The notes under the pieces are model-generated. The model ran no database searches. It saw only the letters and a list, made by a program, of their open reading frames with translations, and was not told where the DNA came from. Made by a program: the position numbers and the translations under genes. A stretch of 64,000 nucleotides of DNA, from assembly GCA_951804985.1 (NCBI GenBank), contig OX638131.1, positions 102,630,464 to 102,694,463 of the forward strand. Direction: 5' to 3'. This document shows positions 22,243 to 36,379 of the stretch, one piece after another (the first letter of the stretch is position 1; each line of letters opens with the position of its first letter). Source of the stretch: Dryomyza anilis. Its lineage: Eukaryota > Arthropoda > Insecta > Diptera > Dryomyzidae.

Positions 22243-24429
22243 TATTTATTTCACATAATCAGATTAAATTTTAAGGGGCATGGCCCTTAGATATAATGAG
22301 AAAATATTTATAACTCGAATAGAAATTGTAATAGAATCATGAACGGAAACTGATTATTTTATTTTTAACTTGTCATAACCATGACAAATTTGATCTGCCC
22401 TAATAGAGTAAATTTGTACTGGTGTAATTCAATGTCGAAATTTGTAAAATGCCAAAAGACAATTTGCAGTAATATTGGAATAACAAAAATGTATTGAACA
22501 AACGTGACAAATGGATTAAAATAAATTTTCGAAATAAAAATTTCTCAGTTATATTTTTGATTTCAAAAAATGGGTAAGAAACTAATTATCTCTGGTTGAA
22601 ATTGAACTAAGGTCATGTGGCTATTATAAAATCTGTTCTACTTACTATTTTAGCAATGCTGATGTTGGTTTTAAAATCTTCAAAAATGAACTGGCCGGTT
22701 TACGAAAAATTTAAACAAATACCTATTCTCCAGAAGGTTTTTTTAGAATATGTTCTATAATGCGTGTATTGTAAGAAAATAATAAATGTGAAATGGAATA
22801 TTTAGTTGAAAGTCATCTTGCAATAGACATTAAATAATTTTTATTAATTTGTACACGAGTGACTAAATAAGTCAAATGGATTGTTTCAGTTTAGTATTTA
22901 TTTAGAATTAACTCTTTTTTTATTCATCGATAGTCAAATTTTGTCTTTCAGATTCTTTAGAATATGCTATAGAATATATTGATTGCTTCTAAAATACATT
23001 TTTTTTTTATTTTGCCCCAAAATTTGTTAAGTAATTAGTAATTACTCTCTGTGAAAATTTGATTTTCAAATAGAATTTTTAATTGGCCTAAAAATACAAA
23101 GAGTTGGACTACGTTACACATACACAGCACAATGCAGTAACAGCACATTACGTACTTTGCAAAACATAAAAGTAAAGGCAACTAAACGTTAACTTTCCAT
23201 GAAGGCTTAAAAGCACTAATGTAGTTGCATGCATCTGTAAATACACTAACAAAATATTATTCTTCAAAATATAAAAATTTATAAAACCAAATACATTTTT
23301 ATTATAAAAACACGAACTATAAAAACTTATGTTTGCAGCAAGCATATTAAGTTAACAATTTTTTTATAAATATTATTTGACTCATAAAATTACATTTTGG
23401 TTTTCCTGAAATTTTAATAATAATTTCATTTCATTTCAGAATTATGTTGTAATTAGTACAAACAAAACTTGTTTGCGCCATAGTATGGATAACAGATAAT
23501 TTCTTAATAAATAGTTGACAGTCTCAATAAGTTTTTGTTGTTCGTTAATATTCTTAAGCATTATATAAATTAAGAATTCACTTATATTATAATAATCAGT
23601 CAAAAATGTTTGCAGCAAGTATGTTATGTTAATTGATAATTTTTATATACCTTATTTGAAGGCATTATTTGAGTTATGATTATGATATTATAATTGGGCC
23701 AATTAATTTAACAAAAAACTTTAGCTTCATGCAATGCATTCAAACATATTTTATATACTGCTAAACAGATTACTTCACTACTGTGTTTGTATCATAAAAA
23801 GTGTTTAATTTGATATATATAACTTAACTTGATTTTATCATTTGATTAATTTGGAACCACAATAATAAAATATTCTATTTTTTTTTTATAAAACTACTTG
23901 ATAGCTACAATCATTTTCTAACTTTCGAATGATGTTGACTTACGGCATTATATTATTTCACTTTACAATCAATAATGTTACAATTATATATTGTTCAAAC
24001 AAACATAATGTTTATAACAATATTATGCTTGTTTATTTTTATATTTATAGTTAACAGAGTTTGTACAATCATTTTTTTTTTGAGTACATTTGCGTATCAA
24101 TACACTGTATTGAGGTAACGCAACCAAAAATCGAATTTCTAATTGAGTTTGCAGGGATTTGTGCGACCACATAAGCGCATATAGTACATATACCGAGAAT
24201 GTATACAGAGATACGAACGGTACAGATAGCTCTTCAATCCGTATCAATGTCTGTTTGATGATGGAAAGTGCAGTCAAAATTTTAGGCATAGAGCCAGCCA
24301 GCAGATATGTTTGAAATGTGGTCAATTAACACATCATGCAGGGACATCAAATGAAACTCAATCAATTTGGACTTAAAATGGGATTTTTTTAGAAATACAC
24401 TATAAAAAAAAACAATTTTTAATTTCTAC
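22243..24429. other. AT-rich DNA, no supported gene
   Basis: Repeated tgtttgcagcaa words near 23330 and 23606 link to the repeats at 44636-45268. A short zinc-knuckle-like frame at about 24229-24380 is discussed separately. Otherwise nothing. Confidence 0.45.
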
Positions 24430-25200
24430 AAAATGAAATATATTTTATTTGTTAGAATTATAAGTTTTTATGAAATTTAAAAATTATTAGTTTTTATTTG
24501 TTAAAAATATTACAATATTTGTAAAAAATATTTTTGTATTCGTAAAAATTATTGTTAAATATATGCTAAATATAAATGTGTATGTTGGTTTTTGATATTT
24601 TTATTATACTAGATAAAAATAATAGTAGTATGAGGTTTGTTAAAAATATTATTATATTTGTTATATATATTATAAAATATGTATTACATATGTTCAATAA
24701 GTATATTAATTAGAAATATTATTATACTAGTTAAAAATATAAATTTGGTTGTTATATTTATTATATATATTTTTTTTTAATATTAATATCTTTGCTAGAA
24801 ATATTAATATAATTGTTAAAAATATTATTTTATTTACTCCAAATACTATTGTGCTTTTTTTTTAATTTTATATTTATTAAAAACTTTATTATACTGTCAA
24901 AAATATTAATTTATTTGTCAAAAATACTAATATATTTGTTAGAAATATAATTTTATTTGCTCAAAATATTATTGTGCTTTTTTAAATATTATATTTCTTA
25001 AAAACGTTATCATATTTGTCAAAAATATTAATATATTTGTTAACATTATGAATATACTTCCCTAAATGCTAATTACATTATTTTATATGTCTAAATATAT
25101 TTGTATTTGTTAAAAACATTAATATAATTGTCAAAAATATTATTATGTTTGTTTAAAATATTTTTATATTTGTTAAAAACATGAATATATTTGTTCATTC
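24430..25200. repeat. Degenerate AT satellite (TTTGTTAAAAATATTA words)
   Basis: The words atttgttaaaaatatta, tttgtcaaaaatatt and tattattatattt recur at irregular ~25-40-bp spacing throughout. No coding potential. Confidence 0.65.
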
Positions 25201-25999
25201 CTCAATTTTAGAAAAAAAAAATTTATTTGAAATATTTAAAAATTAATATTTTGTAATTACATACAAAGCATTCACGTTCTATTGCCATTCTACATACTTA
25301 ATATATTATTCTATTAATATTTTTGAAAATGTTCGAATTTTTTTTTTTAAACAACCTCACTGCAAAATTTGTTCTTCTCGCTTTAAATTAAAACGCGTCA
25401 CGCTCCACGCTAATATGTCTCACGTGACGCGCTTTTCATAATTTAACATTTTTTATACAACATAGATATGTCTATTGTTTGTTTGTTTTTTTTTTTTTTC
25501 AATAAATTTCAAAAATTGCGCTTGACTGCATAATACTTATTGTCAGTATTATTGTTGTTGTTTTTGTTCTTGCAAAGTTATTTTATCGTATTTTTCATGC
25601 GTCTCACGTATCAATATCAATTTGTATTTCGTTTTTTTTTTGGTTGTATCTGTTTTTTTGTTCACTCAATGTTTCAGTTTCAATTTCAGTTTTTTCTTTT
25701 TTGTTGGATGTTGTATCAACGTTTGTTATATCAACCAGCAGACTTCTTGACTCACGACTCAAACTCGGTGCTGTTCTGGTTCTTTTGTCGATTCAAATGT
25801 CGCAGTTGAGTCTATCACTGGCGCAGTTTATTAGCCAACTTTTGCATATTGAGTAGCACTTTAGAAGCAAATGATATATGGGGATAAAGACTCCAATATG
25901 GATGGACAAATGTTTGTCATATCTATAGGTACTATTTTAGTATATTAAAATCTATCAAATATGTTGAATATGATTTTTGTTCGGATCATTTAAATTTTT
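25201..25999. other. AT-rich spacer between satellites
   Basis: 25375-25440 has an inverted pair of gcgtcacg words (aacgcgtcacgctcc ... cacgtgacgcgc). No gene is supported; the ORFs at 25540-25856 are low-complexity T-rich frames. Confidence 0.4.
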
Positions 26000-27530
26000 T
26001 TATTACAAATTACAAAATTTATTACAAATTTAATTTTTCACTAAAAATTCAATTCATTACTTAAAGCACAATTTTTCATTGAATTCAATTGTTTTCTAAA
26101 AAAAAAATGTTTACTAAAAAATTCAAATTATCACTATAAATTCAAATTTTCAGTAAAAAATCAATTCTTAACTAAAAAGTTCAAATTTCACAGAAAATTA
26201 AATTTTTGACAAAATTCAAATATTCACGAAAAAGTTGTGTTTTTTCATTAACAATTAAATTTTCACTATAAATATGATTTTTAACTAAAAGTAATATTTT
26301 CACTATTTTTTACTAAAAACTATATTTTTCACGAAAAAATTCTATTTTTCACTAAAAATTTCATTTTCATTAAAAAATCAACTTTTCGCTACGAATTCAA
26401 TTTTTCACTAAACATTTAATTTCATTAAAAATTCATTTTTTCACTAAAACTTAAATTTTATTCAAATTTTTTTGAGAAAATTCAAATTTTTAGTGAAAAT
26501 AAAATTTATAATGAAAAATAAAATTATTAGTAAAAATTGAATTTTGTAGAAGAAATAATTGAATTTTCAGTTATAAAATAAATTTACACTAAATAATCAC
26601 TTTTTCCAATTAAAATTCAAATTTTCACTTAAAATTCAATTTTTCACTAAAAATTGTATTTTCGACACAAAATTCAACTTTTCACTTAAAAATCCAATTT
26701 TTCACAAAAAAAAAATCAATTTTTAATTAAAAATAAAATTTTTCATTATACATTATTTTATTCACTAAAAATTAATTTTTTCATTGAAATTAAATTTTTC
26801 AGTGTTAATTCATTTTATCACTGAAAATTAAATTTTTCATTAAAAATTCCATTATCACATTAAATTCAATTTTTAATTAAAAATAAAATTTTTTGCTTTA
26901 AAATTTTTTTTCACTAAAAAATTAAAGTTTTTTTTTTACTTTAATTCAATTTTAAATTCAATTTTTCATTAAATATTCAATTATCACAAAAAATATATTT
27001 TTAATTAAAAATACAATTTTTCATTATAAATTATTTTTTTCACTAAAAAATTAAATTTTTTATTTAATTATTTTTTTTATTCAAATTAAAATTTTCACTA
27101 CATATTAAATTTTTCACTAAAAAATCAAATTTTCACTAAAAATTGAACTATCACTAATATATTCAACTTTCACTGAAATTAAAATTTTCACATAAAATTA
27201 AAATTTTCACTAAAAATTAAAATTTTCACTAAAAATTAAAATTTTCACTAAAAATTAAAATTTTTACTAAAAATTAAAATTATCACTAAAAATTAAAATT
27301 TTCACTAAAAATAAAAATTTTCACTAAAAATTATAATTTTCACTAAAAATTAAAATTTTCACTTAAAATTAAATTTTCACTTAAAATTAAATTTTCACTT
27401 AAAATTAAATTTTTGACTAAAATTTAAATTTTTCAGTTAAAATTCTATTTTGCACTAAAAATTCAATTTTTCATTATAAATTTAAATTTTCAAAAAAAAT
27501 TCAATTCATCACTAAAAAATTAAATTATTC
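26000..27530 (+). repeat. 19-bp AT satellite, array A (degenerate)
   Basis: Imperfect tandem copies of TTCAATTTTTCACTAAAAA and its AATTAAAATTTTCACTAAA variant. The most regular stretch is 27180-27420. Unit length drifts and a few units are inverted (near 26490). Same sequence family as arrays at 31880, 36380 and 62150. Confidence 0.85.
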
Positions 27531-27532
27531 AT

Positions 27533-27640
27533 TTAAACTCACCACGTCCATACTCACCACAATTAAACTCAACACACTCATACTCACCACACTTACACTT
27601 ACCACACTTATACTCACCACATGCAAATTCATCACAATGA
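27533..27640 (+). repeat. ACTCACCACA minisatellite
   Basis: Degenerate tandem words actcaccaca, cttaccacac and actcaacaca directly follow array A. Confidence 0.7.
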
Positions 27641-28079
27641 CCCACAGTTCACATTTTTTAATTGAATGTCTTATTATTTTTATTTTTAAATTTCCTTTTT
27701 CTTCATCACTATCATAAGACCACATTATCCGACACTAATTTACAAAATTACTAACAATATTGTTATCATTATAATTATTAGTTACTTGAACTATTTCTGG
27801 CAACATTGTGCACGAGCCCGGTGCAACACCTGAGTTGTCGATAAAAATGCCCCCATAAACTACATACCAAATGTGCAGCATGTCAAAATATTTCAAATGG
27901 CGCACAAAATGTTGTGACTTGATTTATATCGCTGTCATGTTTTACAAGAAGAATTCGTTGCAATACAAGCACAAAAGAAAGAATTCGCCCTATGGAACAC
28001 AAAAAGAAAATAGAAAAACGACAGCATTAAACACATTAAATGACAAACATGGTTCGAGCTACAAATAAAGTACTATTTT

Positions 28080-28700
28080 TACTATAATTTCAGAGAAAAT
28101 TCAGGCGCCCCCCGCCTGTTTTATACAACATCCTTAGTATTCCCCCCATTTTATTATTGCATACATTGCGGCGGCGGGTATACGCTTGCGATGTGTGGAG
28201 CCTTATTTGGAGACAAATAAAAATTAATTTCCTTTTTGCGGGTACTACCTATGGAAGTACCTATGCCATACGATATGATGCCGCATCGCATGATAGCATT
28301 TTAATGAGAATCGCAGCGCTGCAACGCTGTGAAACATGTGACAATTTCTACGAAATGTCGATTTTGTTATTGTGTTTTTGTCAATTAGAAATGCGCCACA
28401 GAACGCGTGTCACGACACGGCTGTGTATCGCATATATACCATTATATGGTATATGTAATTTTGAGCTAGAACCTACAATATTTCCATATTTTTTAATAGG
28501 ATACCGCGTGCGGCGGCGGTACCTCGTTTGCATGTTAGAGCTTCCTGTAGATAAATTATTAATTGCGTGATCGCATTACACGCACGTGTTGTGGTCGTAG
28601 TCCCCGGTTAAAGTAGCTGCCTCTGAGCAAATCGTGATTCCACAGAAATTCCTTCCTGCCCAGTCATCCTATGTGCTGTCTGTCTGTCAGACAGTTTATG
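28080..28700. other. Less AT-rich island, function unknown
   Basis: Contains gcggcggcggg and gcggcggcgg patches at both ends of a 137-codon open frame that starts at a non-ATG codon and matches no protein I recognise. It may be a UTR, a regulatory element or a TE remnant. Confidence 0.35.
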
Positions 28701-28829
28701 ACTTTATACAAGTTCTACCGCCAAGCGGTCTTCTATTGAATTCCGTTTAGCATTTTTCATATAAAATATTATAATATTTAAATCCTTTTAACATAAATAA
28801 TAAAACTGTATATCAGACAATGAGCCGCA

Positions 28830-29000
28830 GATGGGGAATGGTATGAATGGTAAAGGCTTAGGTGGTAAAGAATAAATGGTAAAGGTTATAAATGGTAAAA
28901 ATATGAATTATGTAGTTGGCAGTGAGTAAAGGTATAAATGCTGATGATGTAGTTGAAGTAGATGGTATAGTTGAAGAACCTATAGTTCGTGTAGGTGTAG
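28830..29000 (+). repeat. ATGGTAAAGG-type short repeat
   Basis: Recurring atggtaaagg, ataaatggtaaa and agttgaagtagatggta words. Weak tandem structure. Confidence 0.4.
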
Positions 29001-30319
29001 ATGATAGTTTTGCTTCTGTTAGTCCTCTTCGTTCTTAGTGGCGGTGGCGGTTACTTGTTGCAATCCGCATTAATAAAATTCTCATAAACCATATGATATG
29101 ATATTTACAAATAGCTCTATAAAACCCCACTTCGTTGCACAGAAATATTTTATTCCATCAGTGTCACGCGCTGGCGAGACTGCTTTGACACAGTCTTGGA
29201 ATTTATACAGTCTGGCAGTGATTTGCATTTATTTGAAATGTGCCTGTCTGGCAACGAAGCAATTTATATAAATGGTTATTTTAATAATAAACTTTAATAG
29301 TTTATTATATTAAAGAAAATAGATTGAGTAGTACTAAATTATTGAAATTATCGAAAAAATATTTTCTTTTTAGATAATAATAAAATGTTTAATCAATAAA
29401 ATTATAAAAATGAGTTGGATAATCTAAAAAATACTATACTACAGATTAAGTTGTTTCCATCTACAGACACCAATATAAGCAGGATTGGCTTGAAATCTTC
29501 AGGTTTGCAAACACATCTAGACAAAAAAATTAGCTTGCAATAAAATATTTGCAATGGATAATTTAAACGTTAATTTGAATTATATTCCGGACTGTAATAC
29601 TAAGAATTAATTTACAATTTTACGGTAAAAATGATCATGAGTTAATTATGTTGGCCTTGAATTGTTCATTTTATAACAAGAAAAAATTGAACGCAATTCT
29701 CAACACAGAACAAATATTTAACGTAAATATAACAACTGAGATTATTTTATACAAAATTATTAATTCTATTAATATAATTAATTGGATAAACGAATTATTT
29801 AATAGTATAAATTTATTTCTTTCTGGGTTGGTGTATATGCTAAAATCTATAGCATATATACCAAATTACAGTTTTAGAGGCACCACACAGCTTTAAAATC
29901 ACTACACAGTATTTGACATTGGTCCATCGCAACGCATGCTTGACTATTCGGTTCGTCGGGTCGTTTTTCCGTACATTGAGCGTATTTTATAGCTTTGATG
30001 AAATATAAATATTAATTTGCAATACACTCAGAAAAAAAATGTATAAACTCCCATAAACAATTTGTTTATAGAACAGTTATTGATTTAACAGTATACTTAA
30101 AATAAATATTTTCATACAAACTCATAAATAATTTTATAGCATTTAATAGAATTAACCGATTGAATTAATGGTTTATTCTATTGACTAATTTCAAAAGTAA
30201 AAACTTTTTTGGTATCTTTTTTATGAGTCTTTGTATAAATAAATAAAATTGACCATTACATTTTTTTTCATAGGGGCTGTTAATTTTCTTTAATTTGTGT
30301 TCAATAAATTTATTAATTA
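29001..30319. other. Intergenic DNA with a possible MITE remnant
   Basis: 30025-30245 resembles the TIR element at 52186-52385 in its start (acactcagaaaaaaaa) and internal words (cagttattgatttaacagta). Otherwise no gene. Confidence 0.4.
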
Positions 30320-30594
30320 TAACAATAATAGTTAAGCACTACAGGCCTGAAGAACTTAGACCGAGTTGTCTCACCATGTTGAGCTGTGCGTGTTATATTT
30401 GTACTCAAAGTGGTGGGACCTACAGTTTAATGACCAATACGAACGGCGGATCTCACCTTTTCATAAACAAGTTAAACTCTCGTAGGTTTGGCATTGACTG
30501 CCTACGAAAAAATGTTGTTAGCCCCAGTCCAGGCTTGAACATGGGACCTTTCGGCTCGCAGTCAACGCACTAACCACTGAGCTACCCCGGCTAC
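30320..30594 (-). mobile_element. tRNA-derived SINE, copy 3 (diverged)
   Basis: Same head, body and tail as the other copies, but with internal deletions (30450-30510) and more substitutions. It is probably older. Confidence 0.85.
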
Positions 30595-31879
30595 AAATTT
30601 TTGTCAAAGTTTGTTGTCTTCTGAAATCATTTTAATAAAATACAAAATTCACCGTATTTATAGTTTGCCAAGCATACAAATTCTTTCAAATTATAAAAGC
30701 TAATTCAGAAAATTTCAAAATTCCCCCAAAAATTTAAGCTTTTATTTATCAACAAGTTAATCAGCAAAGATAAAGGCATAAACATATATTAAAAACATTC
30801 TTAAGCAAACAATAAATAACTGATAAATTTATGAATAACAAATAAATAATCTTTATAAACTACATAGTACTTGGTACATGATATCCAATGCACGTACCAC
30901 GAAAAGCGATGTCATTAGTGAGTTCTGGTTTTCACTTCAAGATTTATTAATCCCCCAAACAGCAATTAATCAAATTTTATGTAGAAATTAGTAAAGCTAA
31001 GTTTGACTTAATGTTTAAAATAGAAAGAAAAAAATATTCAAATCAATATAAAGTTTACTTTACATGCATACGCTGCCCCTAGTTTTGAACTATGAAAATC
31101 AACAATTTTTTTTTTGCTTTTTAGTTTCATCTACTTACAATATCAAAAACAACAACAATAAAAAGTACTTTCTGTGGTGCTTCAACAACCATGAAGCACA
31201 GCCAACTTCATCAGCAACTCGTAGCCTCGCCACAACCCATATCGAACACTCCACGCCGCATGTAGTCTCCACACAAATTAATTTCGAACTCATTAAAGTT
31301 TCAATTGTAAACAAATACTAATATGTCTATAATAATAAAATGTAAATAAAAAATAAAAATATCTATATAAAAAATAAGGATTGAAAATTCTAGAAAGATT
31401 TTATTGTGTTGGTTGTTGCAGACAAATTTTCATTATTGTTTGGAATTTAATACTTTTCAATGTTCTTCCGCATGTCATTGCCTACAATAACAATGCATAA
31501 AATTTTATTTTTGTTTTTTGAACTCATGTTTTGTAGAATTTTATTTGTTTTACTTTTACTACGACTTTAAGTGTACAAAATAGTGAAAAAATGAAAAAAA
31601 TATAAGTATATGAAACTTTTCAACGGGTGGTATTTGGTTTTCTGGGTGGCAATGGAAAGAAGCTGTGCGCACAATTTCAAATAATTCGAATTTGTTAATA
31701 ATTGGTAAAAGATTTTAAATATTTAAAAATTTCCTAATATTAAAATGTATAATTTACCTGTTTAAAGATTTCGTACTGTGAATCATGGTTCATACTTTGA
31801 ACCATTGCCTAAAATTCTAAATTATGCTAAACAAAGAACAAAATTTAGGAAAATTTAAATTTATTAATGCTAATTTTTG
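30595..31879. other. AT-rich DNA, nothing recognised
   Basis: Only short low-complexity frames. A codon-like stretch at 31140-31300 (acaacaacaataaaaag ... ccacgccgc) has no support as a gene. Confidence 0.4.
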
Positions 31880-34200
31880 TTTTTTTTTTAATTTAATTTC
31901 ACAAAACAATCAATTTTTCACAAAAAAAAGAAAAAAAAAACACTCAAAATTCAAGTCTTCATTAAAAATTCAATTAAATTCAATTAATTTATTAAAAATT
32001 TCAAATTATCAGTAAACATTTTTTTTTCACAACAACTTCAATTTTTCTCCAAAAATTAAAATGTTCAATAAAAATTAAAACTTTAATTAAATTTTTCACT
32101 AAAAATTTAATTTTTCACTAAATTAAATTTTTCACTAAAAATTCAAATTTTCACTAAAAATTAAATTTTTCACTAAAAATTCAAATTTTCACTAAAAATT
32201 AAATTTTTCACTAAAAATTAAATTTTTCACTAAAAATTCAATTTTTCACTAAAAATTCAATTTTTCACTAAAAATTCAATTTTTCACTAAAAATTCAATT
32301 TTTCACTAAAAATTAAATTTTTCACTTTAAATTCAATTTTTCACTAATAATTCAATTTTTCACTAAAAATTCAATTTTTCACTAATAATTAAAATGTTCA
32401 CTAAAAATTAAATTTTTCACTAAAAATTTAATTTTTTACAAAAAATTCAATTTTTCACTAATAATTCAAGTCTTCATTAAAAATTCAATTTTGCATAACA
32501 AACTCAGATTATATGTAAATATTTTTTTTTCACAACAACTTCTATTTTTCTCCTAAAAATTCAAATTTTCACTAAAAATTCAAATTTTCACTAAAAATTC
32601 AATTTTTCACTAAAAATTAAATTTTTCATTAAAAATTCAATTTTTCACTAAAAATTCAATTTTTCACTAAAAATTCAATTTTTCACTAAAAATTCAAATT
32701 TTCACTAAAAATTCAATTTTTCACTAAAAATTCAATTTTTCACTAAAAATTCAATTTTTCACTAAAATTTCAATTTTTCACTAAAAATTCAAATATTCAA
32801 TAAAAATTCAATTTTTCACTAAAAATTCAATTTTTTTTCTAAAAATTCAATTTTCCAATACAAAAATCAATTTTTTACTGAAAATTCTGTGTTTAACTAT
32901 AATCTCAATGTTTCACTAAAAATTCAATTTTTCACTTTAAATTAAATTTTTAACTAAAAATTTAATTTTTTACAAAAAATTCAATTTTTCACTAATAATT
33001 CAAGTCTTCATTAAAAATTCAATTTTGCATAACAAACTCAGATTATATGTAAATATTTTTTTTTCACAACAACTTCTATTTTTCTCCTAAAAATTCAAAT
33101 TTTCACTAAAAATTCAAATTTTCACTAAAAATTCAATTTTTCACTAAAAATTAAATTTTTCATTAAAAATTCAATTTTTCACTAAAAATTCAATTTTTCA
33201 CTAAAAATTCAATTTTTCACTAAAAATTCAATTTTTCACTAAAAATTCAAATTTTCACTAAAAATTCAAATTTTCACTAAAAATTCAATTTTTCACTAAA
33301 AATTCAATTTTTCACTAAAAATTCAATTATTCACTGAAAATTCAATTTTTCACTAACATCAAATTTTTCACTAAAAATTCAAATTTTCACTAAAAATTAA
33401 ATTTTTCATTAAAAATTCAATTTTTCACTAAAAATTCAATTTTTCACTAAAAATTCAATTTTTCACTAAAAATTCAAATTTTCACTAAAAATTCAATTTT
33501 TCACTAAAAATTCAATTTTTCACTAAAAATTCAATTTTTCACTAAAATTTCAATTTTTCACTAAAAATTCAAATATTCAATAAAAATTCAATTTTTTTTC
33601 TAAAAATTCAATTTTCCAATACAAAAATCAATTTTTTACTGAAAATTCTGTGTTTAACTATAATCTCAATGTTTCACTAAAAATTCAATTTTTCACTTTA
33701 AATTAAATTTTTAACTACAAATTAAATTTTTCACTAAAAATTCAATTTTTCACTAAAAATTTAGTTTTTCACCAAAAATTAATTTTTTCACTAAAAATTC
33801 AAATATTCAATAAAAAATCAATTTTTCACTTAAATTTAATTTTTCACTAAAAATTAAATTTTCTACTAAAAATTAAGTTTTTCTCTAACATTCAATTTTT
33901 CACTAAAAATTAAAATTTTCACTAACATTCAATTTTTCACTTTAAATTAAATTTTTAACTACAAATTAAATTTTTCACTAAAAATTCAATTTTTCACTAA
34001 AAATTTAGTTTTTCACCAAAAATTAATTTTTTCACTAAAAATTCAAATATTCAATAAAAAATCAATTTTTCACTTAAATTTAATTTTTCACTAAAAATTA
34101 AATTTTCTACTAAAAATTAAGTTTTTCTCTAACATTCAATTTTTCACTAAAAATTAAAATTTTCACTAACATTCAATTTTTCACTAAAAATTAATTTTTT
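31880..34200 (+). repeat. 19-bp AT satellite, array B with higher-order repeats
   Basis: Over a hundred copies of AATTCAATTTTTCACTAAA. Longer blocks are themselves duplicated: a rare block with cataacaaactcagatt recurs 534 bp apart (32461, 32995), one with ttccaatacaaaaatcaa about 760 bp apart (32852, 33612), and a 244-bp block in tandem (33711, 33955). Same family as array C but opposite orientation. Confidence 0.95.
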
Positions 34201-34640
34201 CTCAATTAATTAATTTTAATTCCTCCCTATCTTTATCAAACATTTCTTATATTTTTCAAAATGTGCTGTCATTAATTAGCAACTTTTCAAAGTTTTAAAG
34301 TGTGACTATAACAGTCACAATTACCACCTACATTTTCTTAAAATTCTCCTTAACTAAGCTACAATTTCCCAACATTAAAGAAAAATAATATATAAACTAA
34401 AACGACAAAAAATGGTATTTCAATTCAATTACAGCTCATAAATCTCAATCAATTAAATTGATCTATTTGTGTCACCAAAAACCATCGAAACTGTCACCAA
34501 TTCAAACGGTTATCAGCAATGCTGATCATCGACAACCAGAACGAAATGAAAAGTATCAAAAGAATGAAACCAAAATACAAAAAAAAAACCTCAAAATTTC
34601 AAAGAAAAAATGGTTACAAAAAATCGAATCGAAAGCCAAT
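34201..34640. other. Spacer, AT-rich
   Basis: No gene recognised. Confidence 0.4.
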
Positions 34641-35060
34641 AATTGGAGGCATTAATCAAGATAACGAACCCAAGTAATCAGCTAACCAACCATTTGGGGT
34701 CTACAACATACAGAACATGTGTTCACTACAAACACACACACACGAAATATTTGGGAGCCTCACATATATCCGACTTTTGTCCGTCTGTTGCGCGGGACGG
34801 TCGGTGTCTGCAGCGTCAAATAAATCCCTGGCGGACGAGCGACGCTACTGGCGACGTTGGCGGCGCGGAACTTCTGTTAAATGACTGCAGATGTCATAAC
34901 AGCGGATTAGTGGGACTTAAGAGCGCTTAAGTTGCTCATTTGACGACGACGATGGTGACGACGGTGACAACCATGAAGGCGGTAATTGTGACGGCGACTG
35001 CAACGACGACGATGACGACAACAACATCAATAATAACAACTCAATCACCGATAACAAACT
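34641..35060. other. GC-richer island with GAC repeats
   Basis: Contains ggcggacgagcgacgctac and (GAC)n-like tracts (gacgacgacgatggtgacg, 34940-35030). Composition stands out from the satellites on both sides and may mark a promoter, UTR exon or enhancer. No reading frame is convincing. Confidence 0.35.
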
Positions 35061-35540
35061 ACAGCTATTTTAATAAAATCAAACAAAATAATATAAAAAA
35101 ATGATAAGCAAGTCAGACAGTCGTTGACACAAAAGAAAACGAAAGGATTATCAAGAACATATTGAAGAATTGCTTTTTAAAGCAAATTTGTTTAGCATTT
35201 GATCGATTTGATATTTTTTACTATTTTGTATTAGCGGAAATCATAAAAGCAAAAAGAATAGGGCTACTAAACAATTAACGCAATATGGTTTGGTTTTTCA
35301 AAACTCGAAACTTTTTTTTTGATCGATTGGGGGATCATTTCTTTTCTAAATCATCTAGCAGACATAAAAACGAACGGAATTTTTAGATCAAATATATTAT
35401 ATAAAAAAAAATGTATATATATAAAAATACACAAAAAAATATTTTTTTTTTTGCAAAAATTTCGTTTTTACAAAACAAAAAAAAATGTATTTCTCAAAAA
35501 TAGGGTTCGGATTCATATGCATTTCAAATTTTATATAACA

Positions 35541-36095
35541 TGCCAAAGGCGCGAAAGTGTATTTTTAATAATATAATGAAATCAAATTTTAAAGTTTGAA
35601 GTGCTGCAAAAATTAGTAAAAATTATTTTTATTCAATTATTTTTGATATTTTGATTTATTAATAAAATATCATAACGTTTATAAAATATCTTTCGATTTG
35701 TACAAGTTACAGAACTAAAAATTGGGATTTTTTACTTCTATATCCTGACTAAAAGGCAAATAATTGAGTGTTTTGTCCATAACTTTTGATGGGTACAATA
35801 TAAAATAGTAAGTTAATAGCATTAGGTGTTTGTTTTTAAAGTACATATCGATTAAAATCAATTTTTGAATATAATTTGCAAAACAAATTTTTAAGATTTT
35901 CAATTTTTCGATTTTTTGTTATATGCATGATTTTTTTTTTGCAAATTATTTTTAAAAATGAATGCCAAACGATTGGTGCTTTAAAAACAAACAATAAATA
36001 CCTTTGAATCTCTATTTTATCTTGTACCTATAAAACGTTATAGCAAAATAACAAAAAGATTCGTCCTTTTGGCATGACAAGATTTTTCGTTTTTT
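35541..36095. mobile_element. Foldback element copy
   Basis: Begins catgccaaaggcgcgaaagtg and ends cttttggcatgacaagattt, with internal words of the 12655-13710 family (ttaaaaacaaacaataaatacc, ctattttatcttgtacc). The centre is diverged. Confidence 0.7.
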
Positions 36096-36379
36096 CAAAT
36101 TTTTGGCTATTTGCAAGACATATAATGGAAAATTATATTTAAAAATGATTGCCAATGGACAGATGCTCTAAAAACAAACAATTCATTTATTTCTATAAAT
36201 AAGTGTACACAAATGAAATAAAAACGAAAAAATATGCAAAACAAACCAACATTTAATTGAAAACATGCACGAATATGCATTTATTGCAAAATATGCACTA
36301 ACATTTCGTTGCTATTTTAATGCAAATCTCTGTTTTAAAATTTGAGATTTTAAATTTAGACCATTTATAAAATAAATTT

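Noticed and set aside
24023..24325. 100-codon minus-strand frame
   Set aside because: No recognisable family; the opposite strand has a better (still weak) retroelement-like signal.
28157..28570. 137-codon open frame
   Set aside because: Starts at a non-ATG codon, no recognisable domain, no splice context; kept only as an unexplained composition island.
29126..29165. TATA box (ctataaaa) with downstream TCAGTG as a core promoter
   Set aside because: Spacing of about 42 bp is too long for a TATA-initiator pair and no gene follows.
31880..34200. CRISPR-like array (regular short repeats)
   Set aside because: Units are contiguous 19-bp tandem repeats without unique spacers, in a eukaryotic genome: a satellite.
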